Origin: Rossellomorea sp036867415
Lineage (GTDB): Bacteria > Bacillota > Bacilli > Bacillales > Bacillaceae_B
DNA length: 64,000 bases
Assembly (NCBI RefSeq): GCF_036867415.1
Contig: NZ_JBAJHU010000002.1
Coordinates: 658,791-722,790, forward strand
Reading direction: 5' to 3'
The translations under genes and the position numbers were made by a program. Of this stretch, positions 33,969 through 42,359 are shown one piece after another. How positions within the stretch are numbered: the first letter of the stretch is position 1; the number at the start of each line of letters is the position of its first letter. The notes beneath the pieces were generated by a model that was not told where the DNA came from, ran no database searches, and was given only the letters and a program-made list of their open reading frames with translations.

Positions 33969-34102
33969 GCTTCCTTCTCCTCCTCTTCATTGCAGTCGAA
34001 ACACAGACTCTTTCCGCTGTGCGTTTTTACCCCATTGAAGAAACCATCCAGGCAGTAAAGCGGCTTCTCGCAACGATCGCAATTTCCTACAAGCTCTTTC
34101 AT
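33965..34102 (-). CDS. Small Cys-rich protein coupled to the AlkD gene
   Basis: A 45-residue protein from ATG 34102 with GGGAG upstream. Cys at CDRC (8, 11), LYCL (17), LCFDC (34, 37) suggests a treble-clef or zinc-ribbon metal site; the tail is EEEEKEA. Its TGA overlaps the ATG of the AlkD-like gene by the ATGA form. I know no family name. The overlap, ribosome site and Cys pairs support it being real; below the usual size cut-off. Confidence 0.65.
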   Translation of the reverse strand: MKELVGNCDRCEKPLYCLDGFFNGVKTHSGKSLCFDCNEEEEKEA

Positions 34103-34250
34103 GAAAGCCTCTCCCAACTAAAATAAGTGATTTCTATCTTCATCCGCTCCTGTCATACATTCTCTCTATCTATTTCTCGCTGCGTTGCTGAAATCCCTTG
34201 TTACGCGGGGGAATTTATGTTGTTCGTTCATCATACAAAAAACAACCCCC

Positions 34251-34895
34251 TCAACTGGCCAGGGGATTGTCTCGTTTTGTCCATTGTTTTGCAATGACGT
34301 GGTCGAGCAGTTTTCTGCTTTGCGGCAGGGAGATACCGACGATTGAACCCAGTCCGAGGGCGATGATGACCGTCCCGATGCCGACCGGGCCGCCGAGCAG
34401 CCATCCGAAGAAGAAAACAACCATTTCCATACCATTCCTGACCCACTGCACTTTCCAGCCTGTTTTTTCAACGACCAGCAGCATGAGGCTGTCCCGGGGA
34501 CCCGCTCCTAAATCAGCGGAAACATACAGCCCGATCCCGTAGCCAAGTACAATAATTCCGACCGCAAACACAATCGACTGTGCCGCAAGCGACTCCGGAT
34601 CCGGAATCAGGAAATTAAATAAATCTATGAAAATACCAATTAAAATCATATTTAAAAACGCACCGATTTTCGGAAATGATTTTGTACCGATGCCTGTAAT
34701 CAACAGGATTAAGAATCCGGCGACGATCGACCATGTCCCGATCGTGAGGCCGAGCTGTTTAAACAACCCGTAATGAAACACGTCCCATGGACCGATTCCA
34801 AGATCTTTTCCTTTAATCGTCAGCGTAATCCCCAAGGCCAGGACAAGCAGGCCAATGAAGAAAAAAGCCCAGCGAATGATGAATTCCCTTTTCAT
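34251..34895 (-). CDS. YczE/YyaS/YitT family membrane protein
   Basis: A 214-residue integral membrane protein with about five transmembrane helices. KGKDLGIGPWDVFHYGL and SADLGAGPRDSLML are the two repeated GxGPxD motifs typical of YczE-like proteins. In B. subtilis YczE affects surfactin/bacillomycin production by unknown means. AAGGGA upstream of ATG 34895. Monocistronic; no neighbours explain its role. Transport function is only a guess. Confidence 0.85.
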   Translation of the reverse strand: MKREFIIRWAFFFIGLLVLALGITLTIKGKDLGIGPWDVFHYGLFKQLGLTIGTWSIVAGFLILLITGIGTKSFPKIGAFLNMILIGIFIDLFNFLIPDPESLAAQSIVFAVGIIVLGYGIGLYVSADLGAGPRDSLMLLVVEKTGWKVQWVRNGMEMVVFFFGWLLGGPVGIGTVIIALGLGSIVGISLPQSRKLLDHVIAKQWTKRDNPLAS

Positions 34896-35029
34896 GAAAA
34901 TCCCTTCCCAATCTGTATAAATTCCTTAATGCCCGGATAACTGTAACACAGATGGGAAAACAAAAAAATTTCATAAAACCTATCGGGTTGGTGAGGTATG
35001 TACCATTAAGGGAGAAGCACTATTGAAAG

Positions 35030-35295
35030 CCGCTTTTAATTTCCGTGCAAGACTTCGCTTTCCACGGGTGACCCGTGAGCCTCCTCGGTCGTACCTCCCT
35101 GTGGGCAGAATAGCGGAGGGGCTTTGCTCAGAGGCGGGTGGCATAAGGCGAATTGGTCACGGAGGCGTCCTTTGCCTTCTTGGTCGATTTGCCTTATGAC
35201 ATGTGCCTCTAAGCCCCGGAGCTGGACAAGTCTAACTTTAGTCACTTTCTCCCGCAGGAGTATTTGTCTTGCACTCCAATCAACCGCTGGAACCG
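35030..35295. repeat. Dispersed repeat with nested long hairpin
   Basis: The outer parts match the 27800 repeat (CAAGACTTCGCTTTCCACGGG at the left, CCCGCAGGAGTATTTGTC and CCAATCAACCGCTGGAACCG at the right). In between, GGGGCTT (35118-35124), AGAGGC and CATAAGGCGAAT pair with ATTTGCCTTATG, GCCTCT and AAGCCCC (35211-35217), a roughly 100-base imperfect hairpin. This explains most of the 34896-35354 spacer. Confidence 0.8.
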
Positions 35296-35354
35296 ATTAT
35301 TAACCCACTCTCTCAGTTTTGAAAAAAGGAAGATTCTCAGACTCTTCAAAATCC

Positions 35355-35711
35355 TTATTTAATTGCGATCAACTCGATCAACTCACCATCGGGCCCTCTG
35401 TAAAAAACAGCTTTCCAACCGTTGGGAAGCTGGATCGGCCCTTCTGTGGGTTTCAATCCTTGATGGGAGAGGCGCTTTATTTCTGCTTCTATGTCCCTCA
35501 CTTCCCATGCAAAGTGGACATGCGGGGAAGGGGAAGGCTCTGTGCCGGTTTCATGAATCAATTCCAGCCGGTTTTCCCCCTGTGTCAAAAAGAGAATATG
35601 CTCACTTCCCATGGCAGTCGAGAACTCTTCCTCAAATCCAAAATGATTATGGTAAAACTCCTTTGAGTCTTCCAGGCTGCTGACGTTGATTCCGATGTGA
35701 TGCATCCCCAT
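35355..35711 (-). CDS. VOC/glyoxalase family protein
   Basis: A 118-residue glyoxalase-fold protein: MGMHHIGINVSSLEDSKEFY starts with the metal His, ELIHETGTEP and HVHFAWEVRD lie mid-chain, and YRGPDGELIELIAI ends with the metal Glu. This metal set (His, Glu, His, Glu) is like glyoxalase I and methylmalonyl-CoA epimerase. ATG 35711 has GGGGTG upstream. It ends the run that follows the QueA-like gene, 21 bases after that gene's stop, so it is likely in the same operon. Confidence 0.85.
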   Translation of the reverse strand: MGMHHIGINVSSLEDSKEFYHNHFGFEEEFSTAMGSEHILFLTQGENRLELIHETGTEPSPSPHVHFAWEVRDIEAEIKRLSHQGLKPTEGPIQLPNGWKAVFYRGPDGELIELIAIK

Positions 35712-35732
35712 GATTTCACCCCATTTCCTCAC

Positions 35733-36749
35733 TCACAAAATCAAATTCATATCCCCGAACTCATGCCACATATATCCTTTTGCCAAAGCGTTTTGGTATG
35801 CCCCGAATAAATGCTCATCCGAAACGAACGCCTTTAACAGGTCGAGGTGGCTTGCCTGCGGTTCATGCAGCCCGGTGAGCAGACCATCGGCGACGCGAAG
35901 GCAGCTTTCTTTTGTGATGTACAAATCTGTCACACCTTTCGCTGCCACCAGGTTCCCGGCATGTTCAGCAGCTACGGTTTCAAGGGCACGGACAACGGTC
36001 GTCCCTACTGCGATCACCCGGTTTCCTTCCGTTTTCGCCTTCCTGATGGCTTCAGCCGTCCCGTGGGGAAGGTGGTATTCTTCCGGGTGGTGTTTCGGAG
36101 ACGGCCAGCGGTCATCCCCGTAATAGCTGAGTCCGGCATGTAGTTGAAGAGGAACGACCTCTATGCCGGCGCCGCGGAGCTGTGAGATCAGTTTCCACGT
36201 GAAAGCCCTGCCGGCAGACGCCATTTCCACCGATCCCGGGACGGATCCGTATACAGTCTGGTATTGATCGAGCGGCCACGGTACATCGATGTATTCATAG
36301 CGGATCGGCTGCCCTTTCCGGTATAAGAAATCGTAAAATGCCGCACTTTCAATAGTGAACGCCAAGCGGACCAGGGGCTGTTCGCTCCCTTTGCCCACCA
36401 TGGCGGCGCTCACCCCGTCACCAAAGGAAATCGGCAGTGCAGTGTCGTAGATGGAGCCTGGTATCAACGCATCCCACTCATTACTGCTCACTTTCCGGGA
36501 GAGCCTCACTTCAAACACCCGGTCTCCCTGTTTCCCTTGAAGAGATGCAGGGATCGTCCTGCTGTTGTTGACTACCAGGAGGTCCCCTTTCGACAAATGG
36601 TCCGGCAGTTGTTGAAAGCGGGTGTGGAGGCATCCACCCGTTCTCCTGTTCAGCACCATCATTTTTACTTCATCCCTGCTTTTCCCGGTGAATTCGACCG
36701 GCGCCGCGGCGTTCAAGTGTGGCGGGATGTCAAAGGCCGTATCATTCAT
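35733..36749 (-). CDS. QueA paralogue (SAM:tRNA ribosyltransferase-isomerase-like)
   Basis: A 338-residue member of the QueA family (COG0809), whose classical member turns preQ1 tRNA into epoxyqueuosine tRNA. DLLVVNNSRTIPASL, YEYIDVPWPLDQYQTVYG and VEMASAGRAFTW and VVPLQLHAGLSYYG are the family blocks. The N terminus differs from normal QueA (lacks the LPxxLIAQxP start), and it is not beside tgt or ruvB. It is probably a second copy with a different substrate. ATG 36749 overlaps the upstream SDR stop by eight bases, so the two are translationally coupled. Confidence 0.85.
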   Translation of the reverse strand: MNDTAFDIPPHLNAAAPVEFTGKSRDEVKMMVLNRRTGGCLHTRFQQLPDHLSKGDLLVVNNSRTIPASLQGKQGDRVFEVRLSRKVSSNEWDALIPGSIYDTALPISFGDGVSAAMVGKGSEQPLVRLAFTIESAAFYDFLYRKGQPIRYEYIDVPWPLDQYQTVYGSVPGSVEMASAGRAFTWKLISQLRGAGIEVVPLQLHAGLSYYGDDRWPSPKHHPEEYHLPHGTAEAIRKAKTEGNRVIAVGTTVVRALETVAAEHAGNLVAAKGVTDLYITKESCLRVADGLLTGLHEPQASHLDLLKAFVSDEHLFGAYQNALAKGYMWHEFGDMNLIL

Positions 36750-37476
36750 TTTCTTCACCCTGTTTCCAATTGAATTCCTGCGCTTCGAATCGTTTTCCTG
36801 ATACATTTTGCGCAGCATCCGAAGCAAGATACAGGAATACATCCATATGTTCATGCGGCTTGGCTAAAGGGTAATCACAGTCAGGGACCGCCTTGTCATG
36901 CATGCCGGTGTCCATTTCACCCGGATCGACCATATTTATACGAACCCCGCAGCCATCGAGTTCATCTGACCACGTCCCGGTCAAACCTTCGACTGCGAAT
37001 TTCGAAATGCCGTAGGCTCCCCATTCGGCAAATCCGGTTTTTCCCGCTTCGGAAGTTAGGTTGATGATGGACCCTGCGTTTTTCATCATCATTCCCGGGA
37101 GAACCCGTTTCGTGACGATGAATGGGTTGAATGCATTCACTCTCAATACCTCAAGAAAATCATCTTCCGGGTAATCTGACAAAAGCCTTGGACCCGGTCC
37201 GAAGATGGACGCATTGTTGATCAGCACATCTATTCTGCCGAACGCCTCCTCCGACACTGAAACGAAACGGTCCACATCACCCGGTACCGACATATCGCCC
37301 GCTGTCGCCACAACCTCGGCACCAAGAGCGCGAATCTCTTTTTCAACTATGCTTAGTGGACCTGGGTTTCTTGCCGTAATCGCAAGCTTCGCGCCTTCCC
37401 TCGCAAATTGTAATGCCAGTTCCTTTCCCAGCCCCTTCGATGCACCTGTAATCATGATCACTTTATTGTTTAACAT
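36742..37476 (-). CDS. SDR family oxidoreductase
   Basis: A 244-residue short-chain dehydrogenase: TGASKGLGKELALQ at residue 8, LINNASIFGPGP, SEAGKTGFAEWGAYGISK with catalytic Tyr-Lys and a PGEMDTGMHDKA segment after it. Substrate unknown. GAGGAATT upstream of ATG 37476. Its stop overlaps the QueA-like start, and a VOC gene follows that, so the operon is SDR, QueA-like, VOC. The divergent folD riboswitch lies upstream. Confidence 0.88.
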   Translation of the reverse strand: MLNNKVIMITGASKGLGKELALQFAREGAKLAITARNPGPLSIVEKEIRALGAEVVATAGDMSVPGDVDRFVSVSEEAFGRIDVLINNASIFGPGPRLLSDYPEDDFLEVLRVNAFNPFIVTKRVLPGMMMKNAGSIINLTSEAGKTGFAEWGAYGISKFAVEGLTGTWSDELDGCGVRINMVDPGEMDTGMHDKAVPDCDYPLAKPHEHMDVFLYLASDAAQNVSGKRFEAQEFNWKQGEENE

Positions 37477-37674
37477 ATTAATTCCTCCTCAAAATGTTTT
37501 ACTGCTTCTAGTTTATGAAAACGGTTAACGCTGCAAATCGGCTGTTAGGGAAGCTTCTCTGTAGAAAATTGGGCCGGTATTCTTTTCAGACCTTTGATGG
37601 AGATTCTTTATAAACACGAACATTTTGTCTGGTAATTTTATTTATATTCGTGTTATAATGAATATGAATTTATA

Positions 37675-37799
37675 TATGAGCAGTGACTGGCGAAAATGTG
37701 GAAATAACCACAGGGGAGCTGCGACTTTATTTTGAACATAAGCCATTTAGCCGATCGCCTGGGCAAAAGGCAAGGGCATGCCCTTGTCTTTTTTTACTA
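37675..37799 (+). ncRNA. ZTP (pfl) riboswitch with terminator
   Basis: Before folD lies GTGACTGGCG (37683), a hairpin GTGG...CCAC followed by GGGGAGC, and GCCGATCGCCTGGGCA (37747-37762), which are the hallmarks of the ZMP/ZTP riboswitch that senses folate shortage. CAAGGG-CATG-CCCTTG with TTTTTTT (37768-37799) is the expression-platform terminator. TATAAT at 37654-37659 is the likely -10. Confidence 0.9.
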
Positions 37800-37817
37800 T
37801 TCACAGGAGGGATTGCA

Positions 37818-38675
37818 GTGGAACCATTGATTTTAGACGGAAAACGAGTTGCAGCAGAAGTGAAGGAAAGCCTGCGGTTAAGAGTGTCAGCCTTGAAGGA
37901 AAGCGGCATAACACCATGTCTTGCCACCGTCCTTGTCGGAGATGATTCTTCTTCGGAAACGTACGTGAAGATGAAAGGCAATGCATGCAAAAAAATCGGC
38001 ATGGAATCCCGCCGTATCCATCTTCCGAAAGAAACGACGACCAGTGAATTGCTTAGTGTCCTGAACGAACTGAACGAGGATGAGGATGTACACGGCATCC
38101 TGCTTCAGCACCCTGTTCCGAAGCACATCGATGAACGTGCCGCGTTTGAAGCCATTAGCATCGATAAGGACGTCGATGGTGTAACGAGTCTCGGCTTCGG
38201 TCAAACATCCTTTGGTTTCGGCGACTATCCATCGTGTACACCTGCTGCGATCATGAATATCATTGATTTCTACGATGTACCGATTGAAGGAAAGCATGCC
38301 GTCGTTATCGGCAGAAGTCCGATCCTCGGCAAACCGGTTTCGATGATGCTGTTGAACCGCAACGCAACCGTCACGACTTGTCATTCCTATACAGAGAATC
38401 TGCCGGAAATCATTTCACAGGCTGATATTGTCGTAGCTGCAGTAGGAAAGCCTCGCTTCATTCAGGGAGACTGGGTGAAGGAAGGCGCCATCATACTTGA
38501 TGCCGGGTACAACAAAGGAAACGTGGGAGACATCGATTATGAATCCTGTTATGAAAAAGCCGGCGCAATCACCCCGGTCCCTGGCGGAGTCGGTCCAGTA
38601 ACCATCTCGATGCTGCTGAAACAAACTGTGGACTCAGCTGAAAAATCAGCAGATCATCTTAAAAAATCTTCATAA
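37818..38675 (+). CDS. folD: Methylenetetrahydrofolate dehydrogenase / cyclohydrolase
   Basis: Bifunctional C1-folate enzyme of 285 residues. LATVLVGDDSSSETYVKMK carries the catalytic Tyr and Lys, GILLQHPVPKH the cyclohydrolase loop, KDVDGV the Asp and VVIGRSPILGKPVSMML the NADP site, with PVPGGVGPVTISMLL at the C terminus. GTG 37818 is the start, eight bases after AGGAGG; the frame is open further 5' but that part is riboswitch. Controlled by the ZTP riboswitch. Monocistronic, with a terminator after it. Confidence 0.95.
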   Translation: MEPLILDGKRVAAEVKESLRLRVSALKESGITPCLATVLVGDDSSSETYVKMKGNACKKIGMESRRIHLPKETTTSELLSVLNELNEDEDVHGILLQHPVPKHIDERAAFEAISIDKDVDGVTSLGFGQTSFGFGDYPSCTPAAIMNIIDFYDVPIEGKHAVVIGRSPILGKPVSMMLLNRNATVTTCHSYTENLPEIISQADIVVAAVGKPRFIQGDWVKEGAIILDAGYNKGNVGDIDYESCYEKAGAITPVPGGVGPVTISMLLKQTVDSAEKSADHLKKSS

Positions 38676-38686
38676 TCAATTTGGAT

Positions 38687-38724
38687 AAGAGATTGACTCT
38701 CTGGAGTTGATCTCTTTTTTTTTT
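38687..38724 (+). terminator. Terminator of folD
   Basis: AGAGATTGACTC and GAGTTGATCTCT arms with a TCTG loop, then eight T. Confidence 0.85.
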
Positions 38725-38860
38725 GGCTGTTTTTCCTTATCCAATACTATCCATCATTCAAACAGAAAGAGCCTTTTTGTTTTTCTTTTTCCAAATCCCT
38801 GCTTATTCTTCTGACAATGGGGAAAAATTGTAGAGACGTAAAAGAAAGGAGCAGATCCAT

Positions 38861-40405
38861 ATGGATACTCTTAACAACAATTCGTTCAACCGGGAGCCGG
38901 AACCATTCTGGCGTGAATCCGTTCAACTGCCTGAATTTCCTAAGCTCGCACAAAACATCAGCCCTGATGTAACCGTCGTTGGCGGAGGCATCGCCGGTCT
39001 CACCACCGCTTATTTGCTGGCCCAAGGAGGGAAAAAGGTCGCCTTGATCGATGCAGGACGCCTCGTCAACGGGACCACCGGGCATACCACAGCCAAAATC
39101 ACCGCGCAGCACGGATTGATTTATGATGAGCTGATCAATCACTTCGGAGAAGAATTCACTCGGAAATACTATGAGGGGAATATGAAGGCACTGGCTTTCA
39201 TGGAACAGACACTTCAGACGGAAAATGTCGAGTGCAACTACACAAAACAAGATGCGTATATTTATTCAACAACCGATCAGTACAAGAATCAGATCGAAAA
39301 AGAATACAACGCCTATCAGAAGCTCGGAATAAGCAGTGAGCTGGTTGAAAAGCTGCCGATCGATCTTCCTGTAAAAAATGCGGTCGTCATGAAAAATCAG
39401 GCACAGTTCCATCCGTTAAAGTATTTCAAAGCACTCATTGACAAGATTGTGGAAAATGGCGGACAAATTTACGAACAAACGATGGCCAAGACCATCAACG
39501 AAGGCGAAAGCACGCAGGTCGTAACTGAAGACGGCTATCACTTGGACAGTGAATATGTAGTGATTGCCACCCACTTCCCTTTCTATGACGGGATGGGCGG
39601 GTATTTCGCAAGGCTCAAGCCCGACCGCTCGTATGTGCTGGCAGTGAAAACGGATAAAAAGTACCCGGGAGGCATGTATCTCAGCGCAGAGGAACCGACC
39701 CGTTCTCTCCGCTATACCGAAGACACCGACGGGGAACAACTTGTGCTCATCGGCGGCGATAACCATAAGACAGGACAAGGGAAAGATACATTAGAGCATT
39801 ACCAGGCGCTTGAGACATTCGGAAATGAGGTATTCGGCATCGGGGAAGTGAAATACCGATGGTCTGCACAAGACCTGATTACATTGGACAAGGTCCCCTA
39901 TATCGGACCTATAACCAAGAAGCACCCGGCCATCCTCGTCGCAACCGGGTTCCGCAAATGGGGGATGACGCTCGGGACACTCGCTGGACAGATCCTTTCC
40001 GACCATGTCATGGGGAACCATAATCTCTACAGCGACCTCTTTACTCCGTCCCGTTTCAAGGCCGATCCGAGCATCAGGAAATTTGCCAAAGAAAATGCCA
40101 ATGTTGCTGCACAACTGGTAAAAGGAAAGCTCGATATCCCGACCAAGAAGGCAGATGATATCCAGAATGGCGAAGGAGCCATTGTATTGGTGAACGGCAG
40201 ACGCTGCGGCGGATACAGAAACGATGAAGGTGAGCTTTACGTGGTGGACACCACCTGTACGCATATGGGCTGTGAATGTTCGTGGAACCACGGCGACCAC
40301 ACCTGGGATTGCCCTTGTCACGGATCAAGGTTCGCTGTGGATGGAACCGTTGTGGAAGGACCGGCTAAAAAACCCCTTAGCAGAATGGAAGATCAACTCA
40401 AATAA
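38861..40405 (+). CDS. FAD oxidoreductase with C-terminal Rieske domain
   Basis: A 514-residue YhfW-like protein. The N-terminal DAO/FAD domain begins with VTVVGGGIAGLTTAYLL (about 36-52) and contains a conserved ARLKPDRSYVLAV and ATGFRKWGMT. The C terminus (about 420-510) is a Rieske 2Fe-2S domain with CTHMGCECSWNHGDHTWDC (ligands Cys, His, and CPCHGSRF). Electron transfer from a flavin-linked substrate through the cluster is implied; substrate unknown. AAAGGAGCAG precedes ATG 38861. Monocistronic. Confidence 0.9.
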   Translation: MDTLNNNSFNREPEPFWRESVQLPEFPKLAQNISPDVTVVGGGIAGLTTAYLLAQGGKKVALIDAGRLVNGTTGHTTAKITAQHGLIYDELINHFGEEFTRKYYEGNMKALAFMEQTLQTENVECNYTKQDAYIYSTTDQYKNQIEKEYNAYQKLGISSELVEKLPIDLPVKNAVVMKNQAQFHPLKYFKALIDKIVENGGQIYEQTMAKTINEGESTQVVTEDGYHLDSEYVVIATHFPFYDGMGGYFARLKPDRSYVLAVKTDKKYPGGMYLSAEEPTRSLRYTEDTDGEQLVLIGGDNHKTGQGKDTLEHYQALETFGNEVFGIGEVKYRWSAQDLITLDKVPYIGPITKKHPAILVATGFRKWGMTLGTLAGQILSDHVMGNHNLYSDLFTPSRFKADPSIRKFAKENANVAAQLVKGKLDIPTKKADDIQNGEGAIVLVNGRRCGGYRNDEGELYVVDTTCTHMGCECSWNHGDHTWDCPCHGSRFAVDGTVVEGPAKKPLSRMEDQLK

Positions 40406-40484
40406 CGTCGAATATAGCCCGGGAAATATACTGGATCAAAACGAAATATGTCAATTTTTGACGATGGCTGACGATGTAATGAAA

Positions 40485-40514
40485 GTATATTTTCTTGAGA
40501 AATTCCCCACACTA
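40485..40514 (+). promoter_or_regulatory. SigG/SigF-like promoter candidate
   Basis: GTATA (40485-40489), 18 bases, then CACACTA (40508-40514), near the forespore consensus (GYATA, 16-18, CATNNTA). It is 34 bases before the small basic protein gene. Confidence 0.45.
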
Positions 40515-40547
40515 AAAAGGCAAGAGTACTTTTTAGGAGGGAACCGT

Positions 40548-40682
40548 ATGGGCCGCACAAAGCAGGGAAACCGCAATGCACAGGCAAATACCAATGCTAA
40601 AAGAGGAAATCGCACAAGCTCTGAAATGGTGGAGTTCACAACAGGACGTGCCAAACCGCAGAAGAACCGTCCTCAAGACTGA
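40548..40682 (+). CDS. Small basic protein, probably spore-associated
   Basis: A 44-residue protein with many Asn, Gln, Arg and Thr residues (MGRTKQGNRNAQANTNAKRG, tail KPQKNRPQD). No hydrophobic core or helix is evident. It looks like the minor small acid-soluble or YuzL-type spore proteins of Bacillus, but the family cannot be fixed. AGGAGG lies eight bases before ATG 40548. A forespore-like promoter (40485) and a terminator (40696) frame it as a monocistronic gene. Confidence 0.65.
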   Translation: MGRTKQGNRNAQANTNAKRGNRTSSEMVEFTTGRAKPQKNRPQD

Positions 40683-40695
40683 TAAAAACCATCGC

Positions 40696-40729
40696 AAGTG
40701 TCCTTGAATCTTATTCAGGGACACTTTTA
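40696..40729 (+). terminator. Terminator of the small basic protein gene
   Basis: AAGTGTCCTTGAAT and ATTCAGGGACACTT arms with a CTT loop region, then TTATTATT. Confidence 0.75.
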
Positions 40730-40805
40730 TTATTGTCGTTGAAAGGATTCTACATCCCTCATCCCGAATAGTAGACTGTGAACGAACTATGGGGAGGAAA
40801 TGACG

Positions 40806-41327
40806 ATGAACGAGAACGTATGGTTTCAACAATTGGACTTCATCCGCATGCGGACATTAGCTTTTTTGGATGCGACGACGGAGGAGCAGGCAGATGAGAT
40901 GCCGGACGGTTTCCGGAACTCGATCCGCTGGAACCTCGGACATATCCTGTTATCACACGAAAATCTGCTTTACTCTTTTTTAGGGGAACAAGATAAGAAA
41001 GGGATCCCGAAAGAATTCGACACGCTATTCGGCTTCCATACGAGTCCGGATACATGGAAGGAAAGCAGCCTGACGCCTCCATCGCTGTCCGAACTCCGTC
41101 ATCTTCTTAAAGACCAGCCGAAGCGATTGAAAGGGGTGTTCAGCGGCCGCCTCGACGAACAGGGGGAAAAGCCGTTCAATCTCGGGTCCGTGACCTTGAC
41201 CACATTGGCGGATGTATTTGCCTTCGCGAACTGGCATGAAGGCTTGCACCAAGGGAACATCACGACCATTAAACGGGTGCAGGGAGTCGAAAATCTGTTT
41301 GAAAAAGCAGAGGCAAAAGTGAACTGA
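40806..41327 (+). CDS. DinB family metalloenzyme-like protein
   Basis: A 173-residue four-helix bundle protein of the DinB/YfiT superfamily. The metal triad is likely His in RWNLGHILLSHE and two His in FANWHEGLHQGNI. Family members include bacillithiol- and mycothiol-dependent transferases; with bacillithiol made by this organism such activity is possible but not shown. ATG 40806 follows GGGGAGG by eight bases; ATG 40800 is too near. Monocistronic, convergent with msrAB. Confidence 0.85.
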   Translation: MNENVWFQQLDFIRMRTLAFLDATTEEQADEMPDGFRNSIRWNLGHILLSHENLLYSFLGEQDKKGIPKEFDTLFGFHTSPDTWKESSLTPPSLSELRHLLKDQPKRLKGVFSGRLDEQGEKPFNLGSVTLTTLADVFAFANWHEGLHQGNITTIKRVQGVENLFEKAEAKVN

Positions 41328-41332
41328 ATGAA

Positions 41333-41368
41333 AAACGTGCCCGCAGCTTTCTTTCTGCGGACACGTTT
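41333..41368 (-). terminator. Terminator of msrAB
   Basis: On the minus strand ACGTGTCCGCAG pairs with CTGCGGGCACGT and T5 follows; it starts at the end of msrAB. Serves the DinB gene on the other strand too. Confidence 0.8.
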
Positions 41369-42320
41369 ATTTTTTACCTCTGAACAAGATCAAGAAGTCA
41401 CCATACCCCTCCGCTTCCAGTCGTTCCTTCGGGATGAACCTGAGTGCCGCAGAGTTGATGCAGTAACGGAGGCCCTTGGGACCCGGTCCGTCAGGGAATA
41501 CATGTCCAAGATGGGAATCGCCTTCCCTGCTTCTCACTTCCACCCTGGTCGATTTATGGGAGAGATCAAACTGCTCCTTCACACTCGCATCCATCACCGG
41601 TTTCGTAAAACTCGGCCATCCGCAGCCGCTGTCAAATTGATCTTTCGAAGTGAATAACGGCTCCCCGCTCACTACATCGACATATAATCCCTCTTCAGTA
41701 TTATCCCAATACTCATTTTCAAATGGCGGCTCGGTCCCGTTTTCCTGAGTGACATAATATTGTAAACCGGTTAGTTTTTCTTTCAAATGCGTCCGGTCCT
41801 GCGGCCAGTGTTCCCGCTTGAATTCTTCCCTTCCCGAACCTCTTCTGTACAACGCATACCGGAAGGCATTCTTTTTATAAAAATCCTGATGATACTCTTC
41901 CGCATCAAAAAAGGCGCGGGCAGGAAGAATCTCCGTCGCAATCGGTTTTCTGAACTTGCCGCTCTCCGAAAGCTCCCTCTTCGACTTCAATGCCAGCTGC
42001 TTCTGTCTTTCATCATGATAAAAAATGGCGGTTCGATAAGATTGACCGCGGTCTTTGAACTGGCCGGATGCATCAGTAGGATCGATCTGCTGCCAAAACA
42101 CATCCAGCAGATTTTCATACGGGAACACATCCGGATCGAATAGGATCTGAACTGCTTCCACATGTCCCGTGTCTCCCGAAATCACTTCCTTATAGGAAGG
42201 ATGCTCCGTCACACCCCCGGTATAGCCGGACCGGATCTCGATGATGCCTTCCCGTTCGTCAAACGGCTCGACCATACACCAGAAACACCCGCCTGCAAAC
42301 GTCGCTTTCTCCTGTGTCAT
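41367..42320 (-). CDS. msrAB: Bifunctional methionine sulfoxide reductase MsrA-MsrB
   Basis: Fusion of 317 residues repairing both S and R sulfoxide epimers of methionine. MsrA (1-155) has TFAGGCFWCMVEPF with nucleophile C12; MsrB (175-310) has GCGWPSF and SLHKSTRVEVRSREGDSHLG-like metal and the catalytic RYCINSAALRFIP Cys. In B. subtilis the two are separate genes. ATG 42320 has AAGGAG spacing of nine; an upstream in-frame extension is unsupported. A parS-like site overlaps the region just upstream of the start. Confidence 0.93.
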   Translation of the reverse strand: MTQEKATFAGGCFWCMVEPFDEREGIIEIRSGYTGGVTEHPSYKEVISGDTGHVEAVQILFDPDVFPYENLLDVFWQQIDPTDASGQFKDRGQSYRTAIFYHDERQKQLALKSKRELSESGKFRKPIATEILPARAFFDAEEYHQDFYKKNAFRYALYRRGSGREEFKREHWPQDRTHLKEKLTGLQYYVTQENGTEPPFENEYWDNTEEGLYVDVVSGEPLFTSKDQFDSGCGWPSFTKPVMDASVKEQFDLSHKSTRVEVRSREGDSHLGHVFPDGPGPKGLRYCINSAALRFIPKERLEAEGYGDFLILFRGKK

Positions 42321-42333
42321 GTCATCACTCCTT

Positions 42334-42349
42334 CGTTTCACGTGGAACA
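42334..42349. promoter_or_regulatory. Second parS-like site
   Basis: CGTTTCACGTGGAACA on the plus strand matches parS (TGTTYCACGTGRAACA) at 15 of 16 positions, the first base differing. It lies 14 bases upstream of msrAB. Confidence 0.7.
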
Positions 42350-42359
42350 TTCATCCCCT

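Noticed and set aside
35036..35245. 69-codon open frame on the minus strand over the dispersed repeat
   Set aside because: Created by the repeat and its hairpin; no start signal.
36197..36212. CACGTG-containing site as parS in the QueA-like gene
   Set aside because: Only about 12 of 16 positions fit and it lies in a coding region.
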